NCBI RefSeq assembly: GCF_002150805.1
Contig: NZ_MTBA01000004.1
Location: forward strand, 310,001 to 374,000
Reading direction: 5' to 3'
From: Oceanospirillum sanctuarii
GTDB lineage: Bacteria; Pseudomonadota; Gammaproteobacteria; Pseudomonadales; Halomonadaceae
DNA: 64,000 nucleotides
Position numbers and translations under genes: made by a program. Below the pieces are notes generated by a model. The model worked only from the letters and a program-made list of their open reading frames with translations, was not told the origin of the DNA and made no database searches. Below are positions 36,738 through 46,300 of the stretch, piece by piece (within the stretch, counting starts at the first letter, position 1; each line of letters opens with the position of its first letter).

Positions 36738-37313
36738 ATGAAACTTATCACTAAAATTCGCTGGCCTTTAGGTGGTGCACTCCTGAGTAGCGCACTTGTG
36801 ATCGGACTGAGTGGTTTTGCACAGCAAGCTCAGAGCAGCTGGTGGGGAGAAGGGCATGAAGAGGGCTATCGGGCGAAAAACGCTGGTAACCCAACCCATA
36901 TCGAAGAATGTGGCGCCTGTCATATCGCCTACCCCGCGCAACTGTTGCCTAAGGCTGCCTGGCAGGAAATTCTTTCGAATTTGGATAACCACTTTGATGA
37001 AGATGCCAGCCTTGATGATGCGACACGGGATGAACTGGCCAGCTTTCTCATGAAACATGCCAGCGATAGCGAAAACGCCGGTAAATTCAAAAAATTCACC
37101 CGGGGTATTGAGCTTCAAAACCCACCGATACAGATCACTGAGTTAAAATACTTTGAACGTAAGCATGATGAGATCAATCACCAAAGAATGGTGATCAACA
37201 ACCCGGATGTTGGCAGTTTCTCTCAATGTCAGGCTTGTCATGAAAAAGCAGAACAGGGCATCTTCGATGAAGACACCGTTAATATTCCAAATTTTGGCCG
37301 CTGGGACGATTAG
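36738..37313 (+). CDS. Diheme cytochrome c
   Basis: 191 residues from ATG at 36738 (AGGGA precedes it; a longer start at 36699 adds an unlikely leader). Signal sequence, then heme sites CGACH and CQACH. It fits the diheme cytochrome (DHC) that partners the DUF1924 cytochrome and cytochrome b561 and relays electrons in the periplasm. Confidence 0.9.
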   Translation: MKLITKIRWPLGGALLSSALVIGLSGFAQQAQSSWWGEGHEEGYRAKNAGNPTHIEECGACHIAYPAQLLPKAAWQEILSNLDNHFDEDASLDDATRDELASFLMKHASDSENAGKFKKFTRGIELQNPPIQITELKYFERKHDEINHQRMVINNPDVGSFSQCQACHEKAEQGIFDEDTVNIPNFGRWDD

Positions 37314-37665
37314 GTCAATTCGTACCACACTCCGGATCACCAGACTCAGAACGGTAAACACACTGCCTTTGATCCTCCTGCTGGCGACTGGGGGCGTAAT
37401 GTTAAGTCTAATGCCTTCGGTTCAGGCCAGCGACAAATTATCAGCCAACGAAGTTTTGGAGTTAATGCAGCAAGGCAAAATTAAACCTCTGCTCACTCTG
37501 ATCAGTCAGCATAACTTTGAAGGCACGTTGCTCGATGCAGAGCTGGAACGGGAACATGGCCAACTGATCTATGAACTGGAATATCTGAACGACAAAGGCG
37601 AAGTCTGGGAATACGAGCTGGATGCCGCAACCGGTGAGATTCTTGAGCAGGAACGGGAAGACTAA
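37267..37665 (+). CDS. PepSY domain periplasmic protein
   Basis: About 132 residues. The hydrophobic segment LPLILLLATGGVMLSLMPSVQAS is a signal peptide and the C-terminal YELEYLNDKGEVWEYELDAATGEIL is a PepSY domain, typical for small periplasmic proteins beside two-component systems. The start is uncertain: ATG at 37267 overlaps the preceding gene by 47 bases and gives a long basic n-region, and no better ATG exists between that gene's stop and the signal core. It links the cytochrome genes to the two-component genes downstream. Confidence 0.75.
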   Translation: MKTPLIFQILAAGTIRSIRTTLRITRLRTVNTLPLILLLATGGVMLSLMPSVQASDKLSANEVLELMQQGKIKPLLTLISQHNFEGTLLDAELEREHGQLIYELEYLNDKGEVWEYELDAATGEILEQERED

Positions 37666-37730
37666 GCTTGCTATTACTCTTACCCAGGCTCTGGCTCTGG
37701 CACTGATTTAAAAAATAGGAATTAGCCGCT

Positions 37731-38414
37731 GTGAAAATACTGCTTGTCGAAGATGACCTGTCACTGTGCAACGCACTCGCCCCTGAACTTCGTCAGGCTG
37801 GTTTCGCTGTGGAGCTGGCTCACAACGGTGTTGATGGTCTACATCTGGCACAGGAGGAAGATTTTGATGCCATCATCCTCGATCTGGGGCTACCACAAAA
37901 AAACGGGCTGGAGGTATTGGCTGAGCTTCGTCGGCAAAACAATCCGACGCCCGTTCTTATCCTGACGGCTCGGGATACGTGGCATGAAAGAGTCGACGGC
38001 CTTAAGGCCGGAGCCGATGACTATCTGGGCAAACCCTTTCACAGTGAGGAACTACTGGCACGCTTGGACGCCGTGTTGAGGCGTCATCATGGGCAGGCCT
38101 GCAACCAGATCAGTGTTGACGATATCGTGCTGGATACCGATTCCCGGGAACTGATAATCAGGCAGCAAAAAATTCTGCTGAGCGCTATCGAATTTAAACT
38201 ACTGCGCTACATGCTACTGCACCCCAATCAGGTGTTATCCAAGAACTGCCTGAGCGAACATATCTATGAAGATGACCACCTGAGGGACAGTAATGTTATC
38301 GAGGTTTATATCAACAAGCTGCGTCAGTACCTTGGTAAAAGTCGTATCAAAACCCTGCGCGGCCAGGGCTATCAGTTACTCACCAACACCTCTGCAAGCA
38401 CAGCTGCAAACTGA
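37731..38414 (+). CDS. OmpR/QseB-type response regulator
   Basis: 227 residues with a GTG start. Receiver domain (LLVEDDLSLCNA, phospho-Asp in AIILDLGLPQKNG, Thr in ILTARD, Lys in GKPF) and a C-terminal winged helix (LLRYMLLHPNQVLSKNCLSEHIYEDD, GQGYQL). Transcriptional regulator paired with the histidine kinase 19 bases downstream. Its position after the cytochrome/PepSY genes suggests it controls them. Confidence 0.94.
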   Translation: MKILLVEDDLSLCNALAPELRQAGFAVELAHNGVDGLHLAQEEDFDAIILDLGLPQKNGLEVLAELRRQNNPTPVLILTARDTWHERVDGLKAGADDYLGKPFHSEELLARLDAVLRRHHGQACNQISVDDIVLDTDSRELIIRQQKILLSAIEFKLLRYMLLHPNQVLSKNCLSEHIYEDDHLRDSNVIEVYINKLRQYLGKSRIKTLRGQGYQLLTNTSASTAAN

Positions 38415-38433
38415 TGTTATCTAGCGAGGTTTG

Positions 38434-39780
38434 ATGATGCTGGGCTTTCGAAAACGTCAAAGCTCTATTGAGGGTGTTCTTCGCTTCAGGCTGTTGCTGT
38501 CACTTTTAATAGTGCTGGGTATTACTCTGGTGCTGATCAACGTCTTCTCCAGAGAGCTGACTCGTAATTATGTCCTCAGTCGACTGGAGCATGATGCAGA
38601 GAGTCTGATTGCCGCGCTGGAACCTGACACTAGCGGTAAGCTGGTATTGGAAGGTCTCAGAATACCGAACATCTACCGACGGGCCTTCTCAGGCCACTAT
38701 TATCAGATCACACTACCGGATCAGGTACTGCGCTCCCGCTCCCTGTGGGATCTTGAACTACCCTCGCAGCTATTGAACAAAACACTGATTCCGCCGGATA
38801 CCCTGATTGAGGATCAATTACTGCTCACTCTGAAAATGGATGTTCGCCTGAACGGACAGGCTGTATCTGTCTGGATTGCGGAGGATATCCACCCTCTGGC
38901 TCATGACACACGGCGATTTAATCTGAGTGTCATGCTATTCCTCCTGATCGCTTTTGCTCTGCTTTGGTGGCTACAGGGACGAAGTTTGCGCCAGAGTTTC
39001 CGTTTCTTTGAACAACTCAGGCAAAGAGTACAGTCGCTGCATCAGGGCAATACCGAGAGCACCGGCTTTAGCCCGCCGAGAGAAATTAAGCCGCTAAGCG
39101 ATGAAATAAATCGCCTGGTGGATCAGCTGGGCCAGCGAACGGAGCGCTCCCGAAATGCCCTGGGCAACTTTGCCCATGAATTGAAGCGCCCATTACAGCA
39201 GCTCAATATTCAGAAAAAGGAACTGACGGAAGAGCAGCAACAGAAGATGACCGAAGCCCTGAATCAGATTCAGTATCTGCTTGACCGGGAACTGAAACGG
39301 GCACGAATTGCCGGACGCTGCCTGCCCGGTCAGACCTTTTTTCCTCTGGAAGATCTGCCACCACTGATAGAGGTTCTTAAGCGAATTTATCCCGACATCA
39401 ACTTTACCTGCGATATGCCCACCCCACACAAACTGACTGACGGCATCAACATCGACAGAGATGACCTGCTGGAGCTTTTGGGGAATCTACTGGATAACGC
39501 AGCGAAATACGCCGTTGGTCAGGTAAAACTGACACTGAAATATCAGCCGGACAACTCACAGCCGGATGTGATTCTTATCATCGAGGATGACGGTACGGGA
39601 GTCAGTGAAGAGTCACGGAAACAACTCACAGAAAGGGGCAATAAACTGGACGAAAGCGTCGCTGGACACGGACTTGGCTTATCCATCTGCCAGTCCATCG
39701 TCCAAAGCTATCAGGGAGAATTGAAGTTTGATCATTCTGCCCTGGGTGGACTTAAAGTCACAGCCTTTCTTAAAAGTTAA
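38434..39780 (+). CDS. Sensor histidine kinase (QseC/PhoQ-like)
   Basis: About 448 residues. Two membrane helices (about 15-37 and 165-185) enclose a periplasmic sensor region; a HAMP-like segment follows, H-box NFAHELKRPLQQL, then N-box LLGNLLDNAAKYA, G1 DDGTGV and G2 GHGLGLSICQ. GCGAGG precedes tandem ATG codons at 38434 and 38437; either is possible. It forms a pair with the upstream response regulator. The signal is unknown, but redox or heme-related cues would fit the neighbours. Confidence 0.93.
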   Translation: MMLGFRKRQSSIEGVLRFRLLLSLLIVLGITLVLINVFSRELTRNYVLSRLEHDAESLIAALEPDTSGKLVLEGLRIPNIYRRAFSGHYYQITLPDQVLRSRSLWDLELPSQLLNKTLIPPDTLIEDQLLLTLKMDVRLNGQAVSVWIAEDIHPLAHDTRRFNLSVMLFLLIAFALLWWLQGRSLRQSFRFFEQLRQRVQSLHQGNTESTGFSPPREIKPLSDEINRLVDQLGQRTERSRNALGNFAHELKRPLQQLNIQKKELTEEQQQKMTEALNQIQYLLDRELKRARIAGRCLPGQTFFPLEDLPPLIEVLKRIYPDINFTCDMPTPHKLTDGINIDRDDLLELLGNLLDNAAKYAVGQVKLTLKYQPDNSQPDVILIIEDDGTGVSEESRKQLTERGNKLDESVAGHGLGLSICQSIVQSYQGELKFDHSALGGLKVTAFLKS

Positions 39781-39793
39781 GAGAAGCAGTCAT

Positions 39794-39834
39794 AAAAAAG
39801 CCCCACAGATCTTTTCGATCTGCGGGGCTTTTGT
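39794..39834. terminator. Bidirectional terminator between the kinase and etfA
   Basis: AAAAGCCCC-A-CAGATC pairs with GATCTG-C-GGGGCTTTT around TTTTC. It ends the plus-strand kinase operon and the minus-strand etfBA operon. Confidence 0.93.
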
Positions 39835-39907
39835 GTTCCGGCTACCCACAAAAGATGAAGGGCAGCCTGCGATTGAACACTTCTGAAAAGGTGATAGTAA
39901 GTCGAGC

Positions 39908-40834
39908 TTACAGTTTACCTTCCAGCTCAGGCAGTGCAGCGAACAGGTCGCCTACCAGACCGTAGTCTGCCACCTGGAAGATCGGAGCTTCTTCATCTTT
40001 GTTGATGGCTACGATCACTTTAGAGTCTTTCATACCGGCCAGGTGCTGAATCGCACCAGAGATACCAACCGCGATGTACAGCTCAGGCGCAACGATCTTA
40101 CCGGTCTGACCAACCTGCATATCGTTCGGTACAAAGCCTGCATCAACCGCTGCACGGGAAGCACCAACCGCTGCACCCAGCTTGTCAGCAACCTTGTTCA
40201 GCAGTTCGAAGTTTTCACCGTTGCCCATACCACGGCCACCGGAGATAACTACTTTAGCAGCAGTCAGTTCAGGACGGTCAGATTTCGCCAGCTCTTCACC
40301 AACGAATGCAGACTTAGCGGCATCCTGTGCGTTATCCAGAGATTCAACTGCAGCAGAACCGTCAGCAGCAACTGCATCAAAACCAGTACCACGAACAGTG
40401 ATAACTTTGATCGCATCTTCGGACTGAACCGTTGCAATCGCGTTACCGGCGTAGATAGGACGCTTGAAGGTATCCGCAGATTCAACAGCAATGATGTCAG
40501 AGATCTGAGCTACATCCAGCAGTGCAGCAACGCGTGGCATGATGTTTTTGCCGTTAGACGTCGCAGGAGCCAGGATATGGCTGAAACCTTTACCAAGGTC
40601 AGCCACCAGCAGAGATACGTTTTCAGCCAGCAGGTGCTCATAAGCAGCGTTGTCAGCAACAACAACTTTTGCAACGCCGTTTAGTTTTGCAGCTTCTTCA
40701 GCCGCCGCACCACAGTTGCTGCCTGCAACCAGTACAGTGATATCGCCACCGATCTGCTGAGCAGCTGCAACAGTGTTTGCAGTTGCACCAACCAGAGCGG
40801 CATTGTTGTGATCAGCTACGACTAAGATACTCAT
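39908..40834 (-). CDS. etfA: Electron transfer flavoprotein subunit alpha
   Basis: 308 residues. C-terminal FAD-binding domain shows [41 protein letters not shown] and [18 protein letters not shown]. Forms the heterodimer with EtfB that collects electrons from acyl-CoA dehydrogenases. Starts 2 bases after etfB. Confidence 0.97.
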   Translation of the reverse strand: MSILVVADHNNAALVGATANTVAAAQQIGGDITVLVAGSNCGAAAEEAAKLNGVAKVVVADNAAYEHLLAENVSLLVADLGKGFSHILAPATSNGKNIMPRVAALLDVAQISDIIAVESADTFKRPIYAGNAIATVQSEDAIKVITVRGTGFDAVAADGSAAVESLDNAQDAAKSAFVGEELAKSDRPELTAAKVVISGGRGMGNGENFELLNKVADKLGAAVGASRAAVDAGFVPNDMQVGQTGKIVAPELYIAVGISGAIQHLAGMKDSKVIVAINKDEEAPIFQVADYGLVGDLFAALPELEGKL

Positions 40835-40836
40835 GA

Positions 40837-41586
40837 TCAGATCACCTTCGCTTCGTTTTTCAGTTTTTCTACCAGCTCGTCTACGCTGCCCACTTTGATG
40901 CCCGCACTGCGCTCGGCAGGTGGCTCAACTTTCAGGGTCTTAACTTTAGACGCAACATCAACACCCAGATCAGCAGGGGTCTTAACATCAAGCGGCTTAC
41001 GCTTGGCTTTCATGATGTTTGGCAGAGACGCATAACGTGGCTCGTTCAGACGCAGGTCCGTGGTCACGATCGCAGGCAGATTCAGTGCAACAGTCTGCAG
41101 ACCACCATCGATTTCACGGGTTACGTTGACTTTCTCGCCATCAACAACCACTTCAGAAGCAAAAGTACCCTGAGGCATGCCCGTCAGTGCACCCAGCATC
41201 TGACCCGTCTGGTTGTTATCAGAATCGATAGACTGTTTACCCAGAACAACCAGACCCGGCTGCTCTTCTTCCACCAGCTTAGCCAGCAGTTTAGCAACAC
41301 CCAGAGAATCTACTTTATCTGCAGTCTCAATCTGGATCGCACGGTCTGCCCCCAGAGCCAGTGCAGTACGCAGCTGCTCCTGAGCCTCTTTAGGGCCTAC
41401 AGATACAACAACGATCTCAGTTGCGATACCTTTCTCTTTCAGACGAACCGCTTCTTCCACTGCGATTTCGCAGAACGGATTCATCGCCATTTTCACATTG
41501 GTCAGATCAACGTCAGAGTTGTCCGCTTTAACACGAATTTTGACGTTGTAGTCAATGACTCGTTTGACAGCAACTAATACCTTCAT
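40837..41586 (-). CDS. etfB: Electron transfer flavoprotein subunit beta
   Basis: 249 residues. [38 protein letters not shown] and the recognition loop region [43 protein letters not shown] are typical. Binds AMP and docks to dehydrogenases. First gene of etfBA; its promoter region holds PsrA-like boxes shared with ETF-QO. Confidence 0.97.
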   Translation of the reverse strand: MKVLVAVKRVIDYNVKIRVKADNSDVDLTNVKMAMNPFCEIAVEEAVRLKEKGIATEIVVVSVGPKEAQEQLRTALALGADRAIQIETADKVDSLGVAKLLAKLVEEEQPGLVVLGKQSIDSDNNQTGQMLGALTGMPQGTFASEVVVDGEKVNVTREIDGGLQTVALNLPAIVTTDLRLNEPRYASLPNIMKAKRKPLDVKTPADLGVDVASKVKTLKVEPPAERSAGIKVGSVDELVEKLKNEAKVI

Positions 41587-41735
41587 AAATTCCTCGTTCT
41601 TTGTTCTTAGTACTTAACGTGACGAGCTTGCGCTGGCAGGGCTCTTATATAAGCAGAATAACCTGCCACATCTTTTGGCCAACACAACCTTTCGCATAGG
41701 GGTTGCAAGGTCGGCTGTGTTGCCGGAATTCGTTT

Positions 41736-41749
41736 CAAACGAGCGTTTG
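41736..41749. promoter_or_regulatory. PsrA-like operator 1 (etf region)
   Basis: CAAAC-GAGC-GTTTG, a perfect 5-bp inverted repeat that matches the PsrA consensus completely. About 150 bases upstream of etfB. Confidence 0.7.
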
Positions 41750-41847
41750 CTGCACTCGCAATCCCATAATGACTATTTTTTGAGTTTAGGTCAAATTCCT
41801 TTCTAAACTGACTGGTCACAATTTAGTCGCTATACTTGCTGCACCGC

Positions 41848-41866
41848 ATTAAACGCTCAGTTTAAT
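41848..41866. promoter_or_regulatory. PsrA-like operator 2 (etf region)
   Basis: ATTAAAC-GCTCA-GTTTAAT, a perfect 7-bp inverted repeat with a 5-bp spacer; core AAAC/GTTT as in the other boxes but outer base T/A. Confidence 0.55.
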
Positions 41867-41951
41867 TTATCTGCTGTTTTTTTCGTCTCACCCGGACACT
41901 CTGTAATCAGCCTGAGACTTACCCTGAGTTAAAATAAGGGTTGACCAGAAG

Positions 41952-41965
41952 CAAACGTCCGTTTT
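41952..41965. promoter_or_regulatory. PsrA-like operator 3 (etf region)
   Basis: CAAAC-GTCC-GTTTT, one mismatch from the full consensus, 96 bases upstream of the ETF-QO GTG start. Confidence 0.5.
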
Positions 41966-42060
41966 AAATGAGACCATAAAATAATTACATGCGTCTTACA
42001 GAGTTTTCTGCAGCCAAAAAGCAGAAACCAAGACGCACTACGCTGTTTGAGGAGTGTATC

Positions 42061-43713
42061 GTGGAAAGAGAAGCGATGGAGTTCGACGTTGTAATCGTTG
42101 GCGCAGGCCCTGCGGGCCTTTCGGCGGCAATTCGTCTGATGCAACAGGCGAACGACGCCAGCCAGGAACTGACAGTTTGCGTGGTGGAAAAAGGCTCTGA
42201 AGTAGGTGCCCATATTCTGTCCGGTGCTGTTATCGAACCAACAGCTTTAAACGAGCTGATCCCTGACTGGAAAGAGAAAGAAGCTCCTCTACTGACTGCT
42301 GTGACCAAAGATCAGGTCGTTATGCTGAAAGACAGCAGCTCTTCCAAAACCTTCCCGAATGCCATCGTACCTAAAAATATGCACAACGATGGTAACTACA
42401 TCGCCTCTCTGGGTAACGTTTGCCGTTGGCTGGCTACTCAGGCTGAAGAGCTGGGTGTTGAAATCTTCCCGGGCTTTGCTGCTGCAGAACCACTGATTGA
42501 AGATGGCGTTGTTAAAGGTGTTATCACAGGTGACATGGGCGTATCTGCTGACGGTAGTGAAAAGCCGGGTATGTATATGCCGGGTATGGAACTGCGCGCC
42601 AAGTACACCATCTTCTCTGAAGGTAGCCGTGGTCATCTGGGCAAACAACTGATCAGCCAGTTTAAACTGGATGAAGGCAAAGATGCTCAGCACTATGGTA
42701 TCGGCATCAAAGAGCTATGGGATATCGATCCGGCGAAACATCAGCCTGGTCTTGTGGTACACGGTTCTGGCTGGCCACTGACTGAAAACGGCGCCAGCGG
42801 TGGTTTCTTCCTCTACCACGCTGAGAACAATCAGGTTGTTGTCGGTCTGATTACCGACCTGAACTATGACAACCCGTACCTGAGCCCATTTGACGAATTC
42901 CAGCGCATGAAGCATCACCCGGAGCTGAAACAGCATCTGGAAGGTGGTAAGCGCGTATCCTACGGTGCGCGTGCGATTACTAAAGGCGGCTATAACTGCC
43001 TGCCTAAGATGACCTTCCCGGGCGGCATTCTGGTAGGTTGTGATGCTGGCACCCTGAACTTCTCCAAGATCAAGGGCACACACACCGCGATGAAGTCTGG
43101 CATGATCGCTGCTGAAACCATTTTCGAAGCAGTGAAAGGTGGTGATGAAGGTGGTCAGGAACTGACTGCATTCACCAGCGCATGGGAACAGTCCTGGGCA
43201 TTTAAAGAGCTGTACGCTACCCGCAACTTCGGCCCTGCAATGCACAAATTTGGCCCTATGCTGGGCGGTGCGTTCAACTTTATCGACCAGAACCTGTTCA
43301 GCATTCCAGTAACCCTGCATGACACCCATGAAGATTACTCGATGCTGAAGCCTGCAGCTGACTTCCAGCCGATTGAATATCCGAAGCCGGATGGCGTGCT
43401 GAGCTTCGACAAGCTGTCTTCTGTGTTCCTGTCTAACACGAACCACGAAGAAGACCAGCCTTGCCACCTGAAACTAAAAGACGAAACCGTACCTCTGCAG
43501 GTGAACCTGCCTAAGTGGGCTGAGCCAGCACAGCGTTTCTGCCCGGCGGGTGTTTACGAAGTGGTGAAAGACGAGGAAACCGGTAACGACCGCTTCCAGA
43601 TCAACTCTCAGAACTGCGTACACTGTAAAACCTGTGATATTAAAGACCCGTCCCAGAACATTACCTGGGTAACTCCGGAAGGTGCCGGCGGTCCGAACTA
43701 CCCGAACATGTAA
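42061..43713 (+). CDS. Electron transfer flavoprotein-ubiquinone oxidoreductase
   Basis: 550 residues from a GTG start at 42061, chosen because GAGGAG lies 6 bases ahead and the reading MEREAMEFDVVIVGAGPAGLS gives the standard N-terminus; an in-frame ATG at 41989 would add a basic leader with no ribosome site. FAD motif VIVGAGPAGLSAA, NYIASLGNVCRWLATQAEELGV, and a C-terminal 4Fe-4S ferredoxin part (CPAGVYEV, NCVHCKTCDIKDPSQNI). It oxidises reduced ETF and passes electrons to ubiquinone at the inner membrane. Divergent from etfBA. Confidence 0.96.
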   Translation: MEREAMEFDVVIVGAGPAGLSAAIRLMQQANDASQELTVCVVEKGSEVGAHILSGAVIEPTALNELIPDWKEKEAPLLTAVTKDQVVMLKDSSSSKTFPNAIVPKNMHNDGNYIASLGNVCRWLATQAEELGVEIFPGFAAAEPLIEDGVVKGVITGDMGVSADGSEKPGMYMPGMELRAKYTIFSEGSRGHLGKQLISQFKLDEGKDAQHYGIGIKELWDIDPAKHQPGLVVHGSGWPLTENGASGGFFLYHAENNQVVVGLITDLNYDNPYLSPFDEFQRMKHHPELKQHLEGGKRVSYGARAITKGGYNCLPKMTFPGGILVGCDAGTLNFSKIKGTHTAMKSGMIAAETIFEAVKGGDEGGQELTAFTSAWEQSWAFKELYATRNFGPAMHKFGPMLGGAFNFIDQNLFSIPVTLHDTHEDYSMLKPAADFQPIEYPKPDGVLSFDKLSSVFLSNTNHEEDQPCHLKLKDETVPLQVNLPKWAEPAQRFCPAGVYEVVKDEETGNDRFQINSQNCVHCKTCDIKDPSQNITWVTPEGAGGPNYPNM

Positions 43714-43732
43714 CACCGTCGCGAAACGACAC

Positions 43733-43763
43733 AAAAAAGGGAAAGCAGTGCTTTCCCTTTTTT
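43733..43763. terminator. Bidirectional terminator after ETF-QO
   Basis: AAAAAAGGGAAAGC and GCTTTCCCTTTTTT pair around AGT. It separates ETF-QO from the convergent kinase gene. Confidence 0.95.
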
Positions 43764-43783
43764 AATGCCTGATCAATCAGGTT

Positions 43784-45529
43784 TCAGATTCGAGGTAACT
43801 GAACCGTAAAACAACTTCCCCCGCGCTCGCCGGGTCGGTAACGAATATCACCGCCACAGGCTCTGATCTTTTTTCTCGCCATAAAGAGACCAAGACCAAC
43901 ACCCTCAATATTAGGTAAGAGATCAAAGTGCAATCGTGAGAAGGGCTGAAACAGGAGTTTCTCTTTCTCTGTTGGAATGCCGATGCCGTCATCAATCACT
44001 TTAATCAGCAGACTTTCCTCATCATCGGAAAACATCGCTTTCAGTTCGATCTGACCACCGGGCTGGGAATACTGCAGTGCATTCTCCAGCAAGACCTTAA
44101 ACACTTCCCGTGCTGTTTCCGCAGGAATCGGGCTCATAGCCTCCTGATCCAGCCCCCATTCGAGCATCTGAACCGATTTCTGAGCCGCCTGCGCCTGATA
44201 ACGCTGATACATACCGGCAAGGACAAAAAAAGGATCGCATTTTCCCTGCAAGCCCTGGGCAAGACTATCTTCCATCGTCGTCAGTTTTAACGCCTGATCA
44301 ACAATATCCGTTAGTCGTCCACTGGCTTTGATAATTTCAGCAAGGGAGTCTTTCTGCTCAGAGTCCGTAACCTCTTCCTGCAGCAGCTGTGCAAAACCTG
44401 AAATCGCATTGAGCGGTGTTCGCATCTCATGGCTCATCTGGCTGCTGAACCGGGTTTTCTCTTCACTGGCAGCCTGAACTTTGGCCAGAGCTTCATAAAG
44501 CTCCTCAGTACGAACCTCCACCAGATCTTCCAGCTGATTCTTATGCGATTCAAGCTCTGCTTCAGCCTCTCTTCTGGCCTGAATCTCCTGATCCAACAAA
44601 CTAGCTCCGGCTCTCACCCGGTTGACGTACCAGATAAAACACAGACTTATCACCATCAGCATCATCAGAATATTCGGGCCGATGGCATCATAAACATGAT
44701 CAACCGTAAACGCGGGATACCAGGAAAGTTCAGCCAGCGGTATCCCCTGAATGTTCATCAGAGGCACTGCAGCTCGCTTAACACCAGGCTTACTGATCCG
44801 CAATGACGGGTGAGACACCGGATTCCCCGTATCATCAAACAGCGCCAGATGAATATCCGTTGACTGCTTATGACGACTCAGACCATCCAGCACGGACTGA
44901 TCAATTCTCTTAAGCAGTAGCAAAGCAACTCTGTCATTGGCATCCGGTTGATAGCCATCTTCATCAGAGGTCACTAACGCACCATGAAGGGAGTAAAGGT
45001 TGCCATTGAAGCGAAAAAAAGCAGCTCGCGGCTTTGCCGGAACTTCCTGCCAACTGTTCATCAGCCGGGGAACAACCTGCTCCTGCCAGAGAGCCTTTTC
45101 CAGATCCTCTTTGGAAATCCCCTGTTGCGCATAGAGATCATCCCTCTGCCACCAGAGAATTTTTCCGTTCTGATCCAGCAACAGGCTCACAGCCAATTCA
45201 AAAGGTTTGGTCAGGTTTTCCCCGATCTCTCCTTTGGCCCAGTCCGGATCGAGATGACGGGTAAAATTCAGGGTTTCATCCCAATGAGCATAATCGCTCA
45301 GCACCAGATTGAGGCTTTTCTGCTTCTCCTCCAGTGTGACTATCATGGTTTGCTCTGAAAGCTCCGTCACAATCTCCATCTGCCGGGAGCGGGCATCGGA
45401 TAAACTCCAGGCCAACATAGCCAGCCCCAGGATCACAATAAGAATGACAGGATAGGCCAGACTCAGAACACGTTGGCCGGAGGATATATTCTGAGCAACT
45501 TTCTGCTTATTCGGAGGGGAGGACTTCAT
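43784..45529 (-). CDS. CHASE4 sensor histidine kinase
   Basis: 581 residues. Membrane helix at about 25-45, a periplasmic CHASE4 sensor (signature DYAHWDETLNF near residue 83) to about 280, second helix (ILMMLMVISLCFIWYV), a coiled coil, then H-box SSQMSHEMRTPLNAI, N-box EVFKVLLENALQYS and G-boxes IDDGIGI and GVGLGLFMARK. No receiver domain and no adjacent regulator: an orphan kinase. Ligand is unknown. Confidence 0.92.
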   Translation of the reverse strand: MKSSPPNKQKVAQNISSGQRVLSLAYPVILIVILGLAMLAWSLSDARSRQMEIVTELSEQTMIVTLEEKQKSLNLVLSDYAHWDETLNFTRHLDPDWAKGEIGENLTKPFELAVSLLLDQNGKILWWQRDDLYAQQGISKEDLEKALWQEQVVPRLMNSWQEVPAKPRAAFFRFNGNLYSLHGALVTSDEDGYQPDANDRVALLLLKRIDQSVLDGLSRHKQSTDIHLALFDDTGNPVSHPSLRISKPGVKRAAVPLMNIQGIPLAELSWYPAFTVDHVYDAIGPNILMMLMVISLCFIWYVNRVRAGASLLDQEIQARREAEAELESHKNQLEDLVEVRTEELYEALAKVQAASEEKTRFSSQMSHEMRTPLNAISGFAQLLQEEVTDSEQKDSLAEIIKASGRLTDIVDQALKLTTMEDSLAQGLQGKCDPFFVLAGMYQRYQAQAAQKSVQMLEWGLDQEAMSPIPAETAREVFKVLLENALQYSQPGGQIELKAMFSDDEESLLIKVIDDGIGIPTEKEKLLFQPFSRLHFDLLPNIEGVGLGLFMARKKIRACGGDIRYRPGERGGSCFTVQLPRI

Positions 45530-45599
45530 TCACTCTCGCTTAGCCGCAATCAAATGCAGGGCAACAAACGTCGTATTCCAGGCTAATAAACACATCCGG

Positions 45600-46214
45600 T
45601 CAGCCCGGATTGCGCAGTGCTTGTCGTAACAGCTTATCCATAAGCAGGGGAAGTTTCTGGCTGAGATCAGATTCAAGCCTTGGAATCTCTACAAAGGCTT
45701 CAGCCAGCTTGTTTTTTCGTCGCATCCGTTGCGACATACCCGCAAGAGATTTACGGATATGCTCGGCTTTAGTATAGGAAACCAGCCAGTCATTTTTCAC
45801 CATATAATGCACCATTTGCTGCATTGAATCCGGTTGCAGATCACGATAATGGATTAAAAGCTGATACTGGTTTTCAGCGAACGCAGATAAAGACTGACCG
45901 GAGTATGCTGACCAGGATCTCGCCAAATGGTGATCCCAGGCCATATCCAGCACGATACCCGCGTAACGGCGGTACTCACCTGAAAACTTGTCACGCAGCT
46001 CTGCAATGAATGGTGAATGATCAACAGTATGATCGATATGCCGATGATAGCGGATACCCGCGATCAACTCTTCCGCGAGCTGTTCAGGATAGTCCTGAGG
46101 CAGAAAGTCTAAAGCTTTCTCAACCGGTCCCTTAATGTGATCCGCCATCAGATTACCCAACCGAAAGATCTCTCCTTCTTCCCGGGCAAGAAAAGCATGT
46201 GCCAGATAGTTCAT
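45600..46214 (-). CDS. acpH: Acyl carrier protein phosphodiesterase
   Basis: 204 residues: MNYLAHAFLA, GNLMADHIKG, IRYHRHIDHTVDHSP and VLDMAWDHHLARSW are the metal-binding HD-like motifs of AcpH. It removes 4'-phosphopantetheine from acyl carrier protein. Stand-alone gene between the kinase and the helicase. Confidence 0.9.
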   Translation of the reverse strand: MNYLAHAFLAREEGEIFRLGNLMADHIKGPVEKALDFLPQDYPEQLAEELIAGIRYHRHIDHTVDHSPFIAELRDKFSGEYRRYAGIVLDMAWDHHLARSWSAYSGQSLSAFAENQYQLLIHYRDLQPDSMQQMVHYMVKNDWLVSYTKAEHIRKSLAGMSQRMRRKNKLAEAFVEIPRLESDLSQKLPLLMDKLLRQALRNPG

Positions 46215-46300
46215 ATCAACAACCTAAACCCAGCGTCTGAAACTCTGACTAAAGCCTGTTTGTTTCTAAAACCAGCTTATTTAAAGACAGCACGCAGCTC

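Larger units (their letters stand above)
41587..42060. other. etfB / ETF-QO divergent regulatory region
   Basis: 474 bases without a gene. It holds three PsrA-like inverted repeats (41736-41749, 41848-41866, 41952-41965), spaced about 100 bases apart, and the ribosome site of ETF-QO (GAGGAG, 42049-42054). Small frames here have no family features. Three operators for two divergent operons suggest strong fatty-acid-dependent control. Confidence 0.7.
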
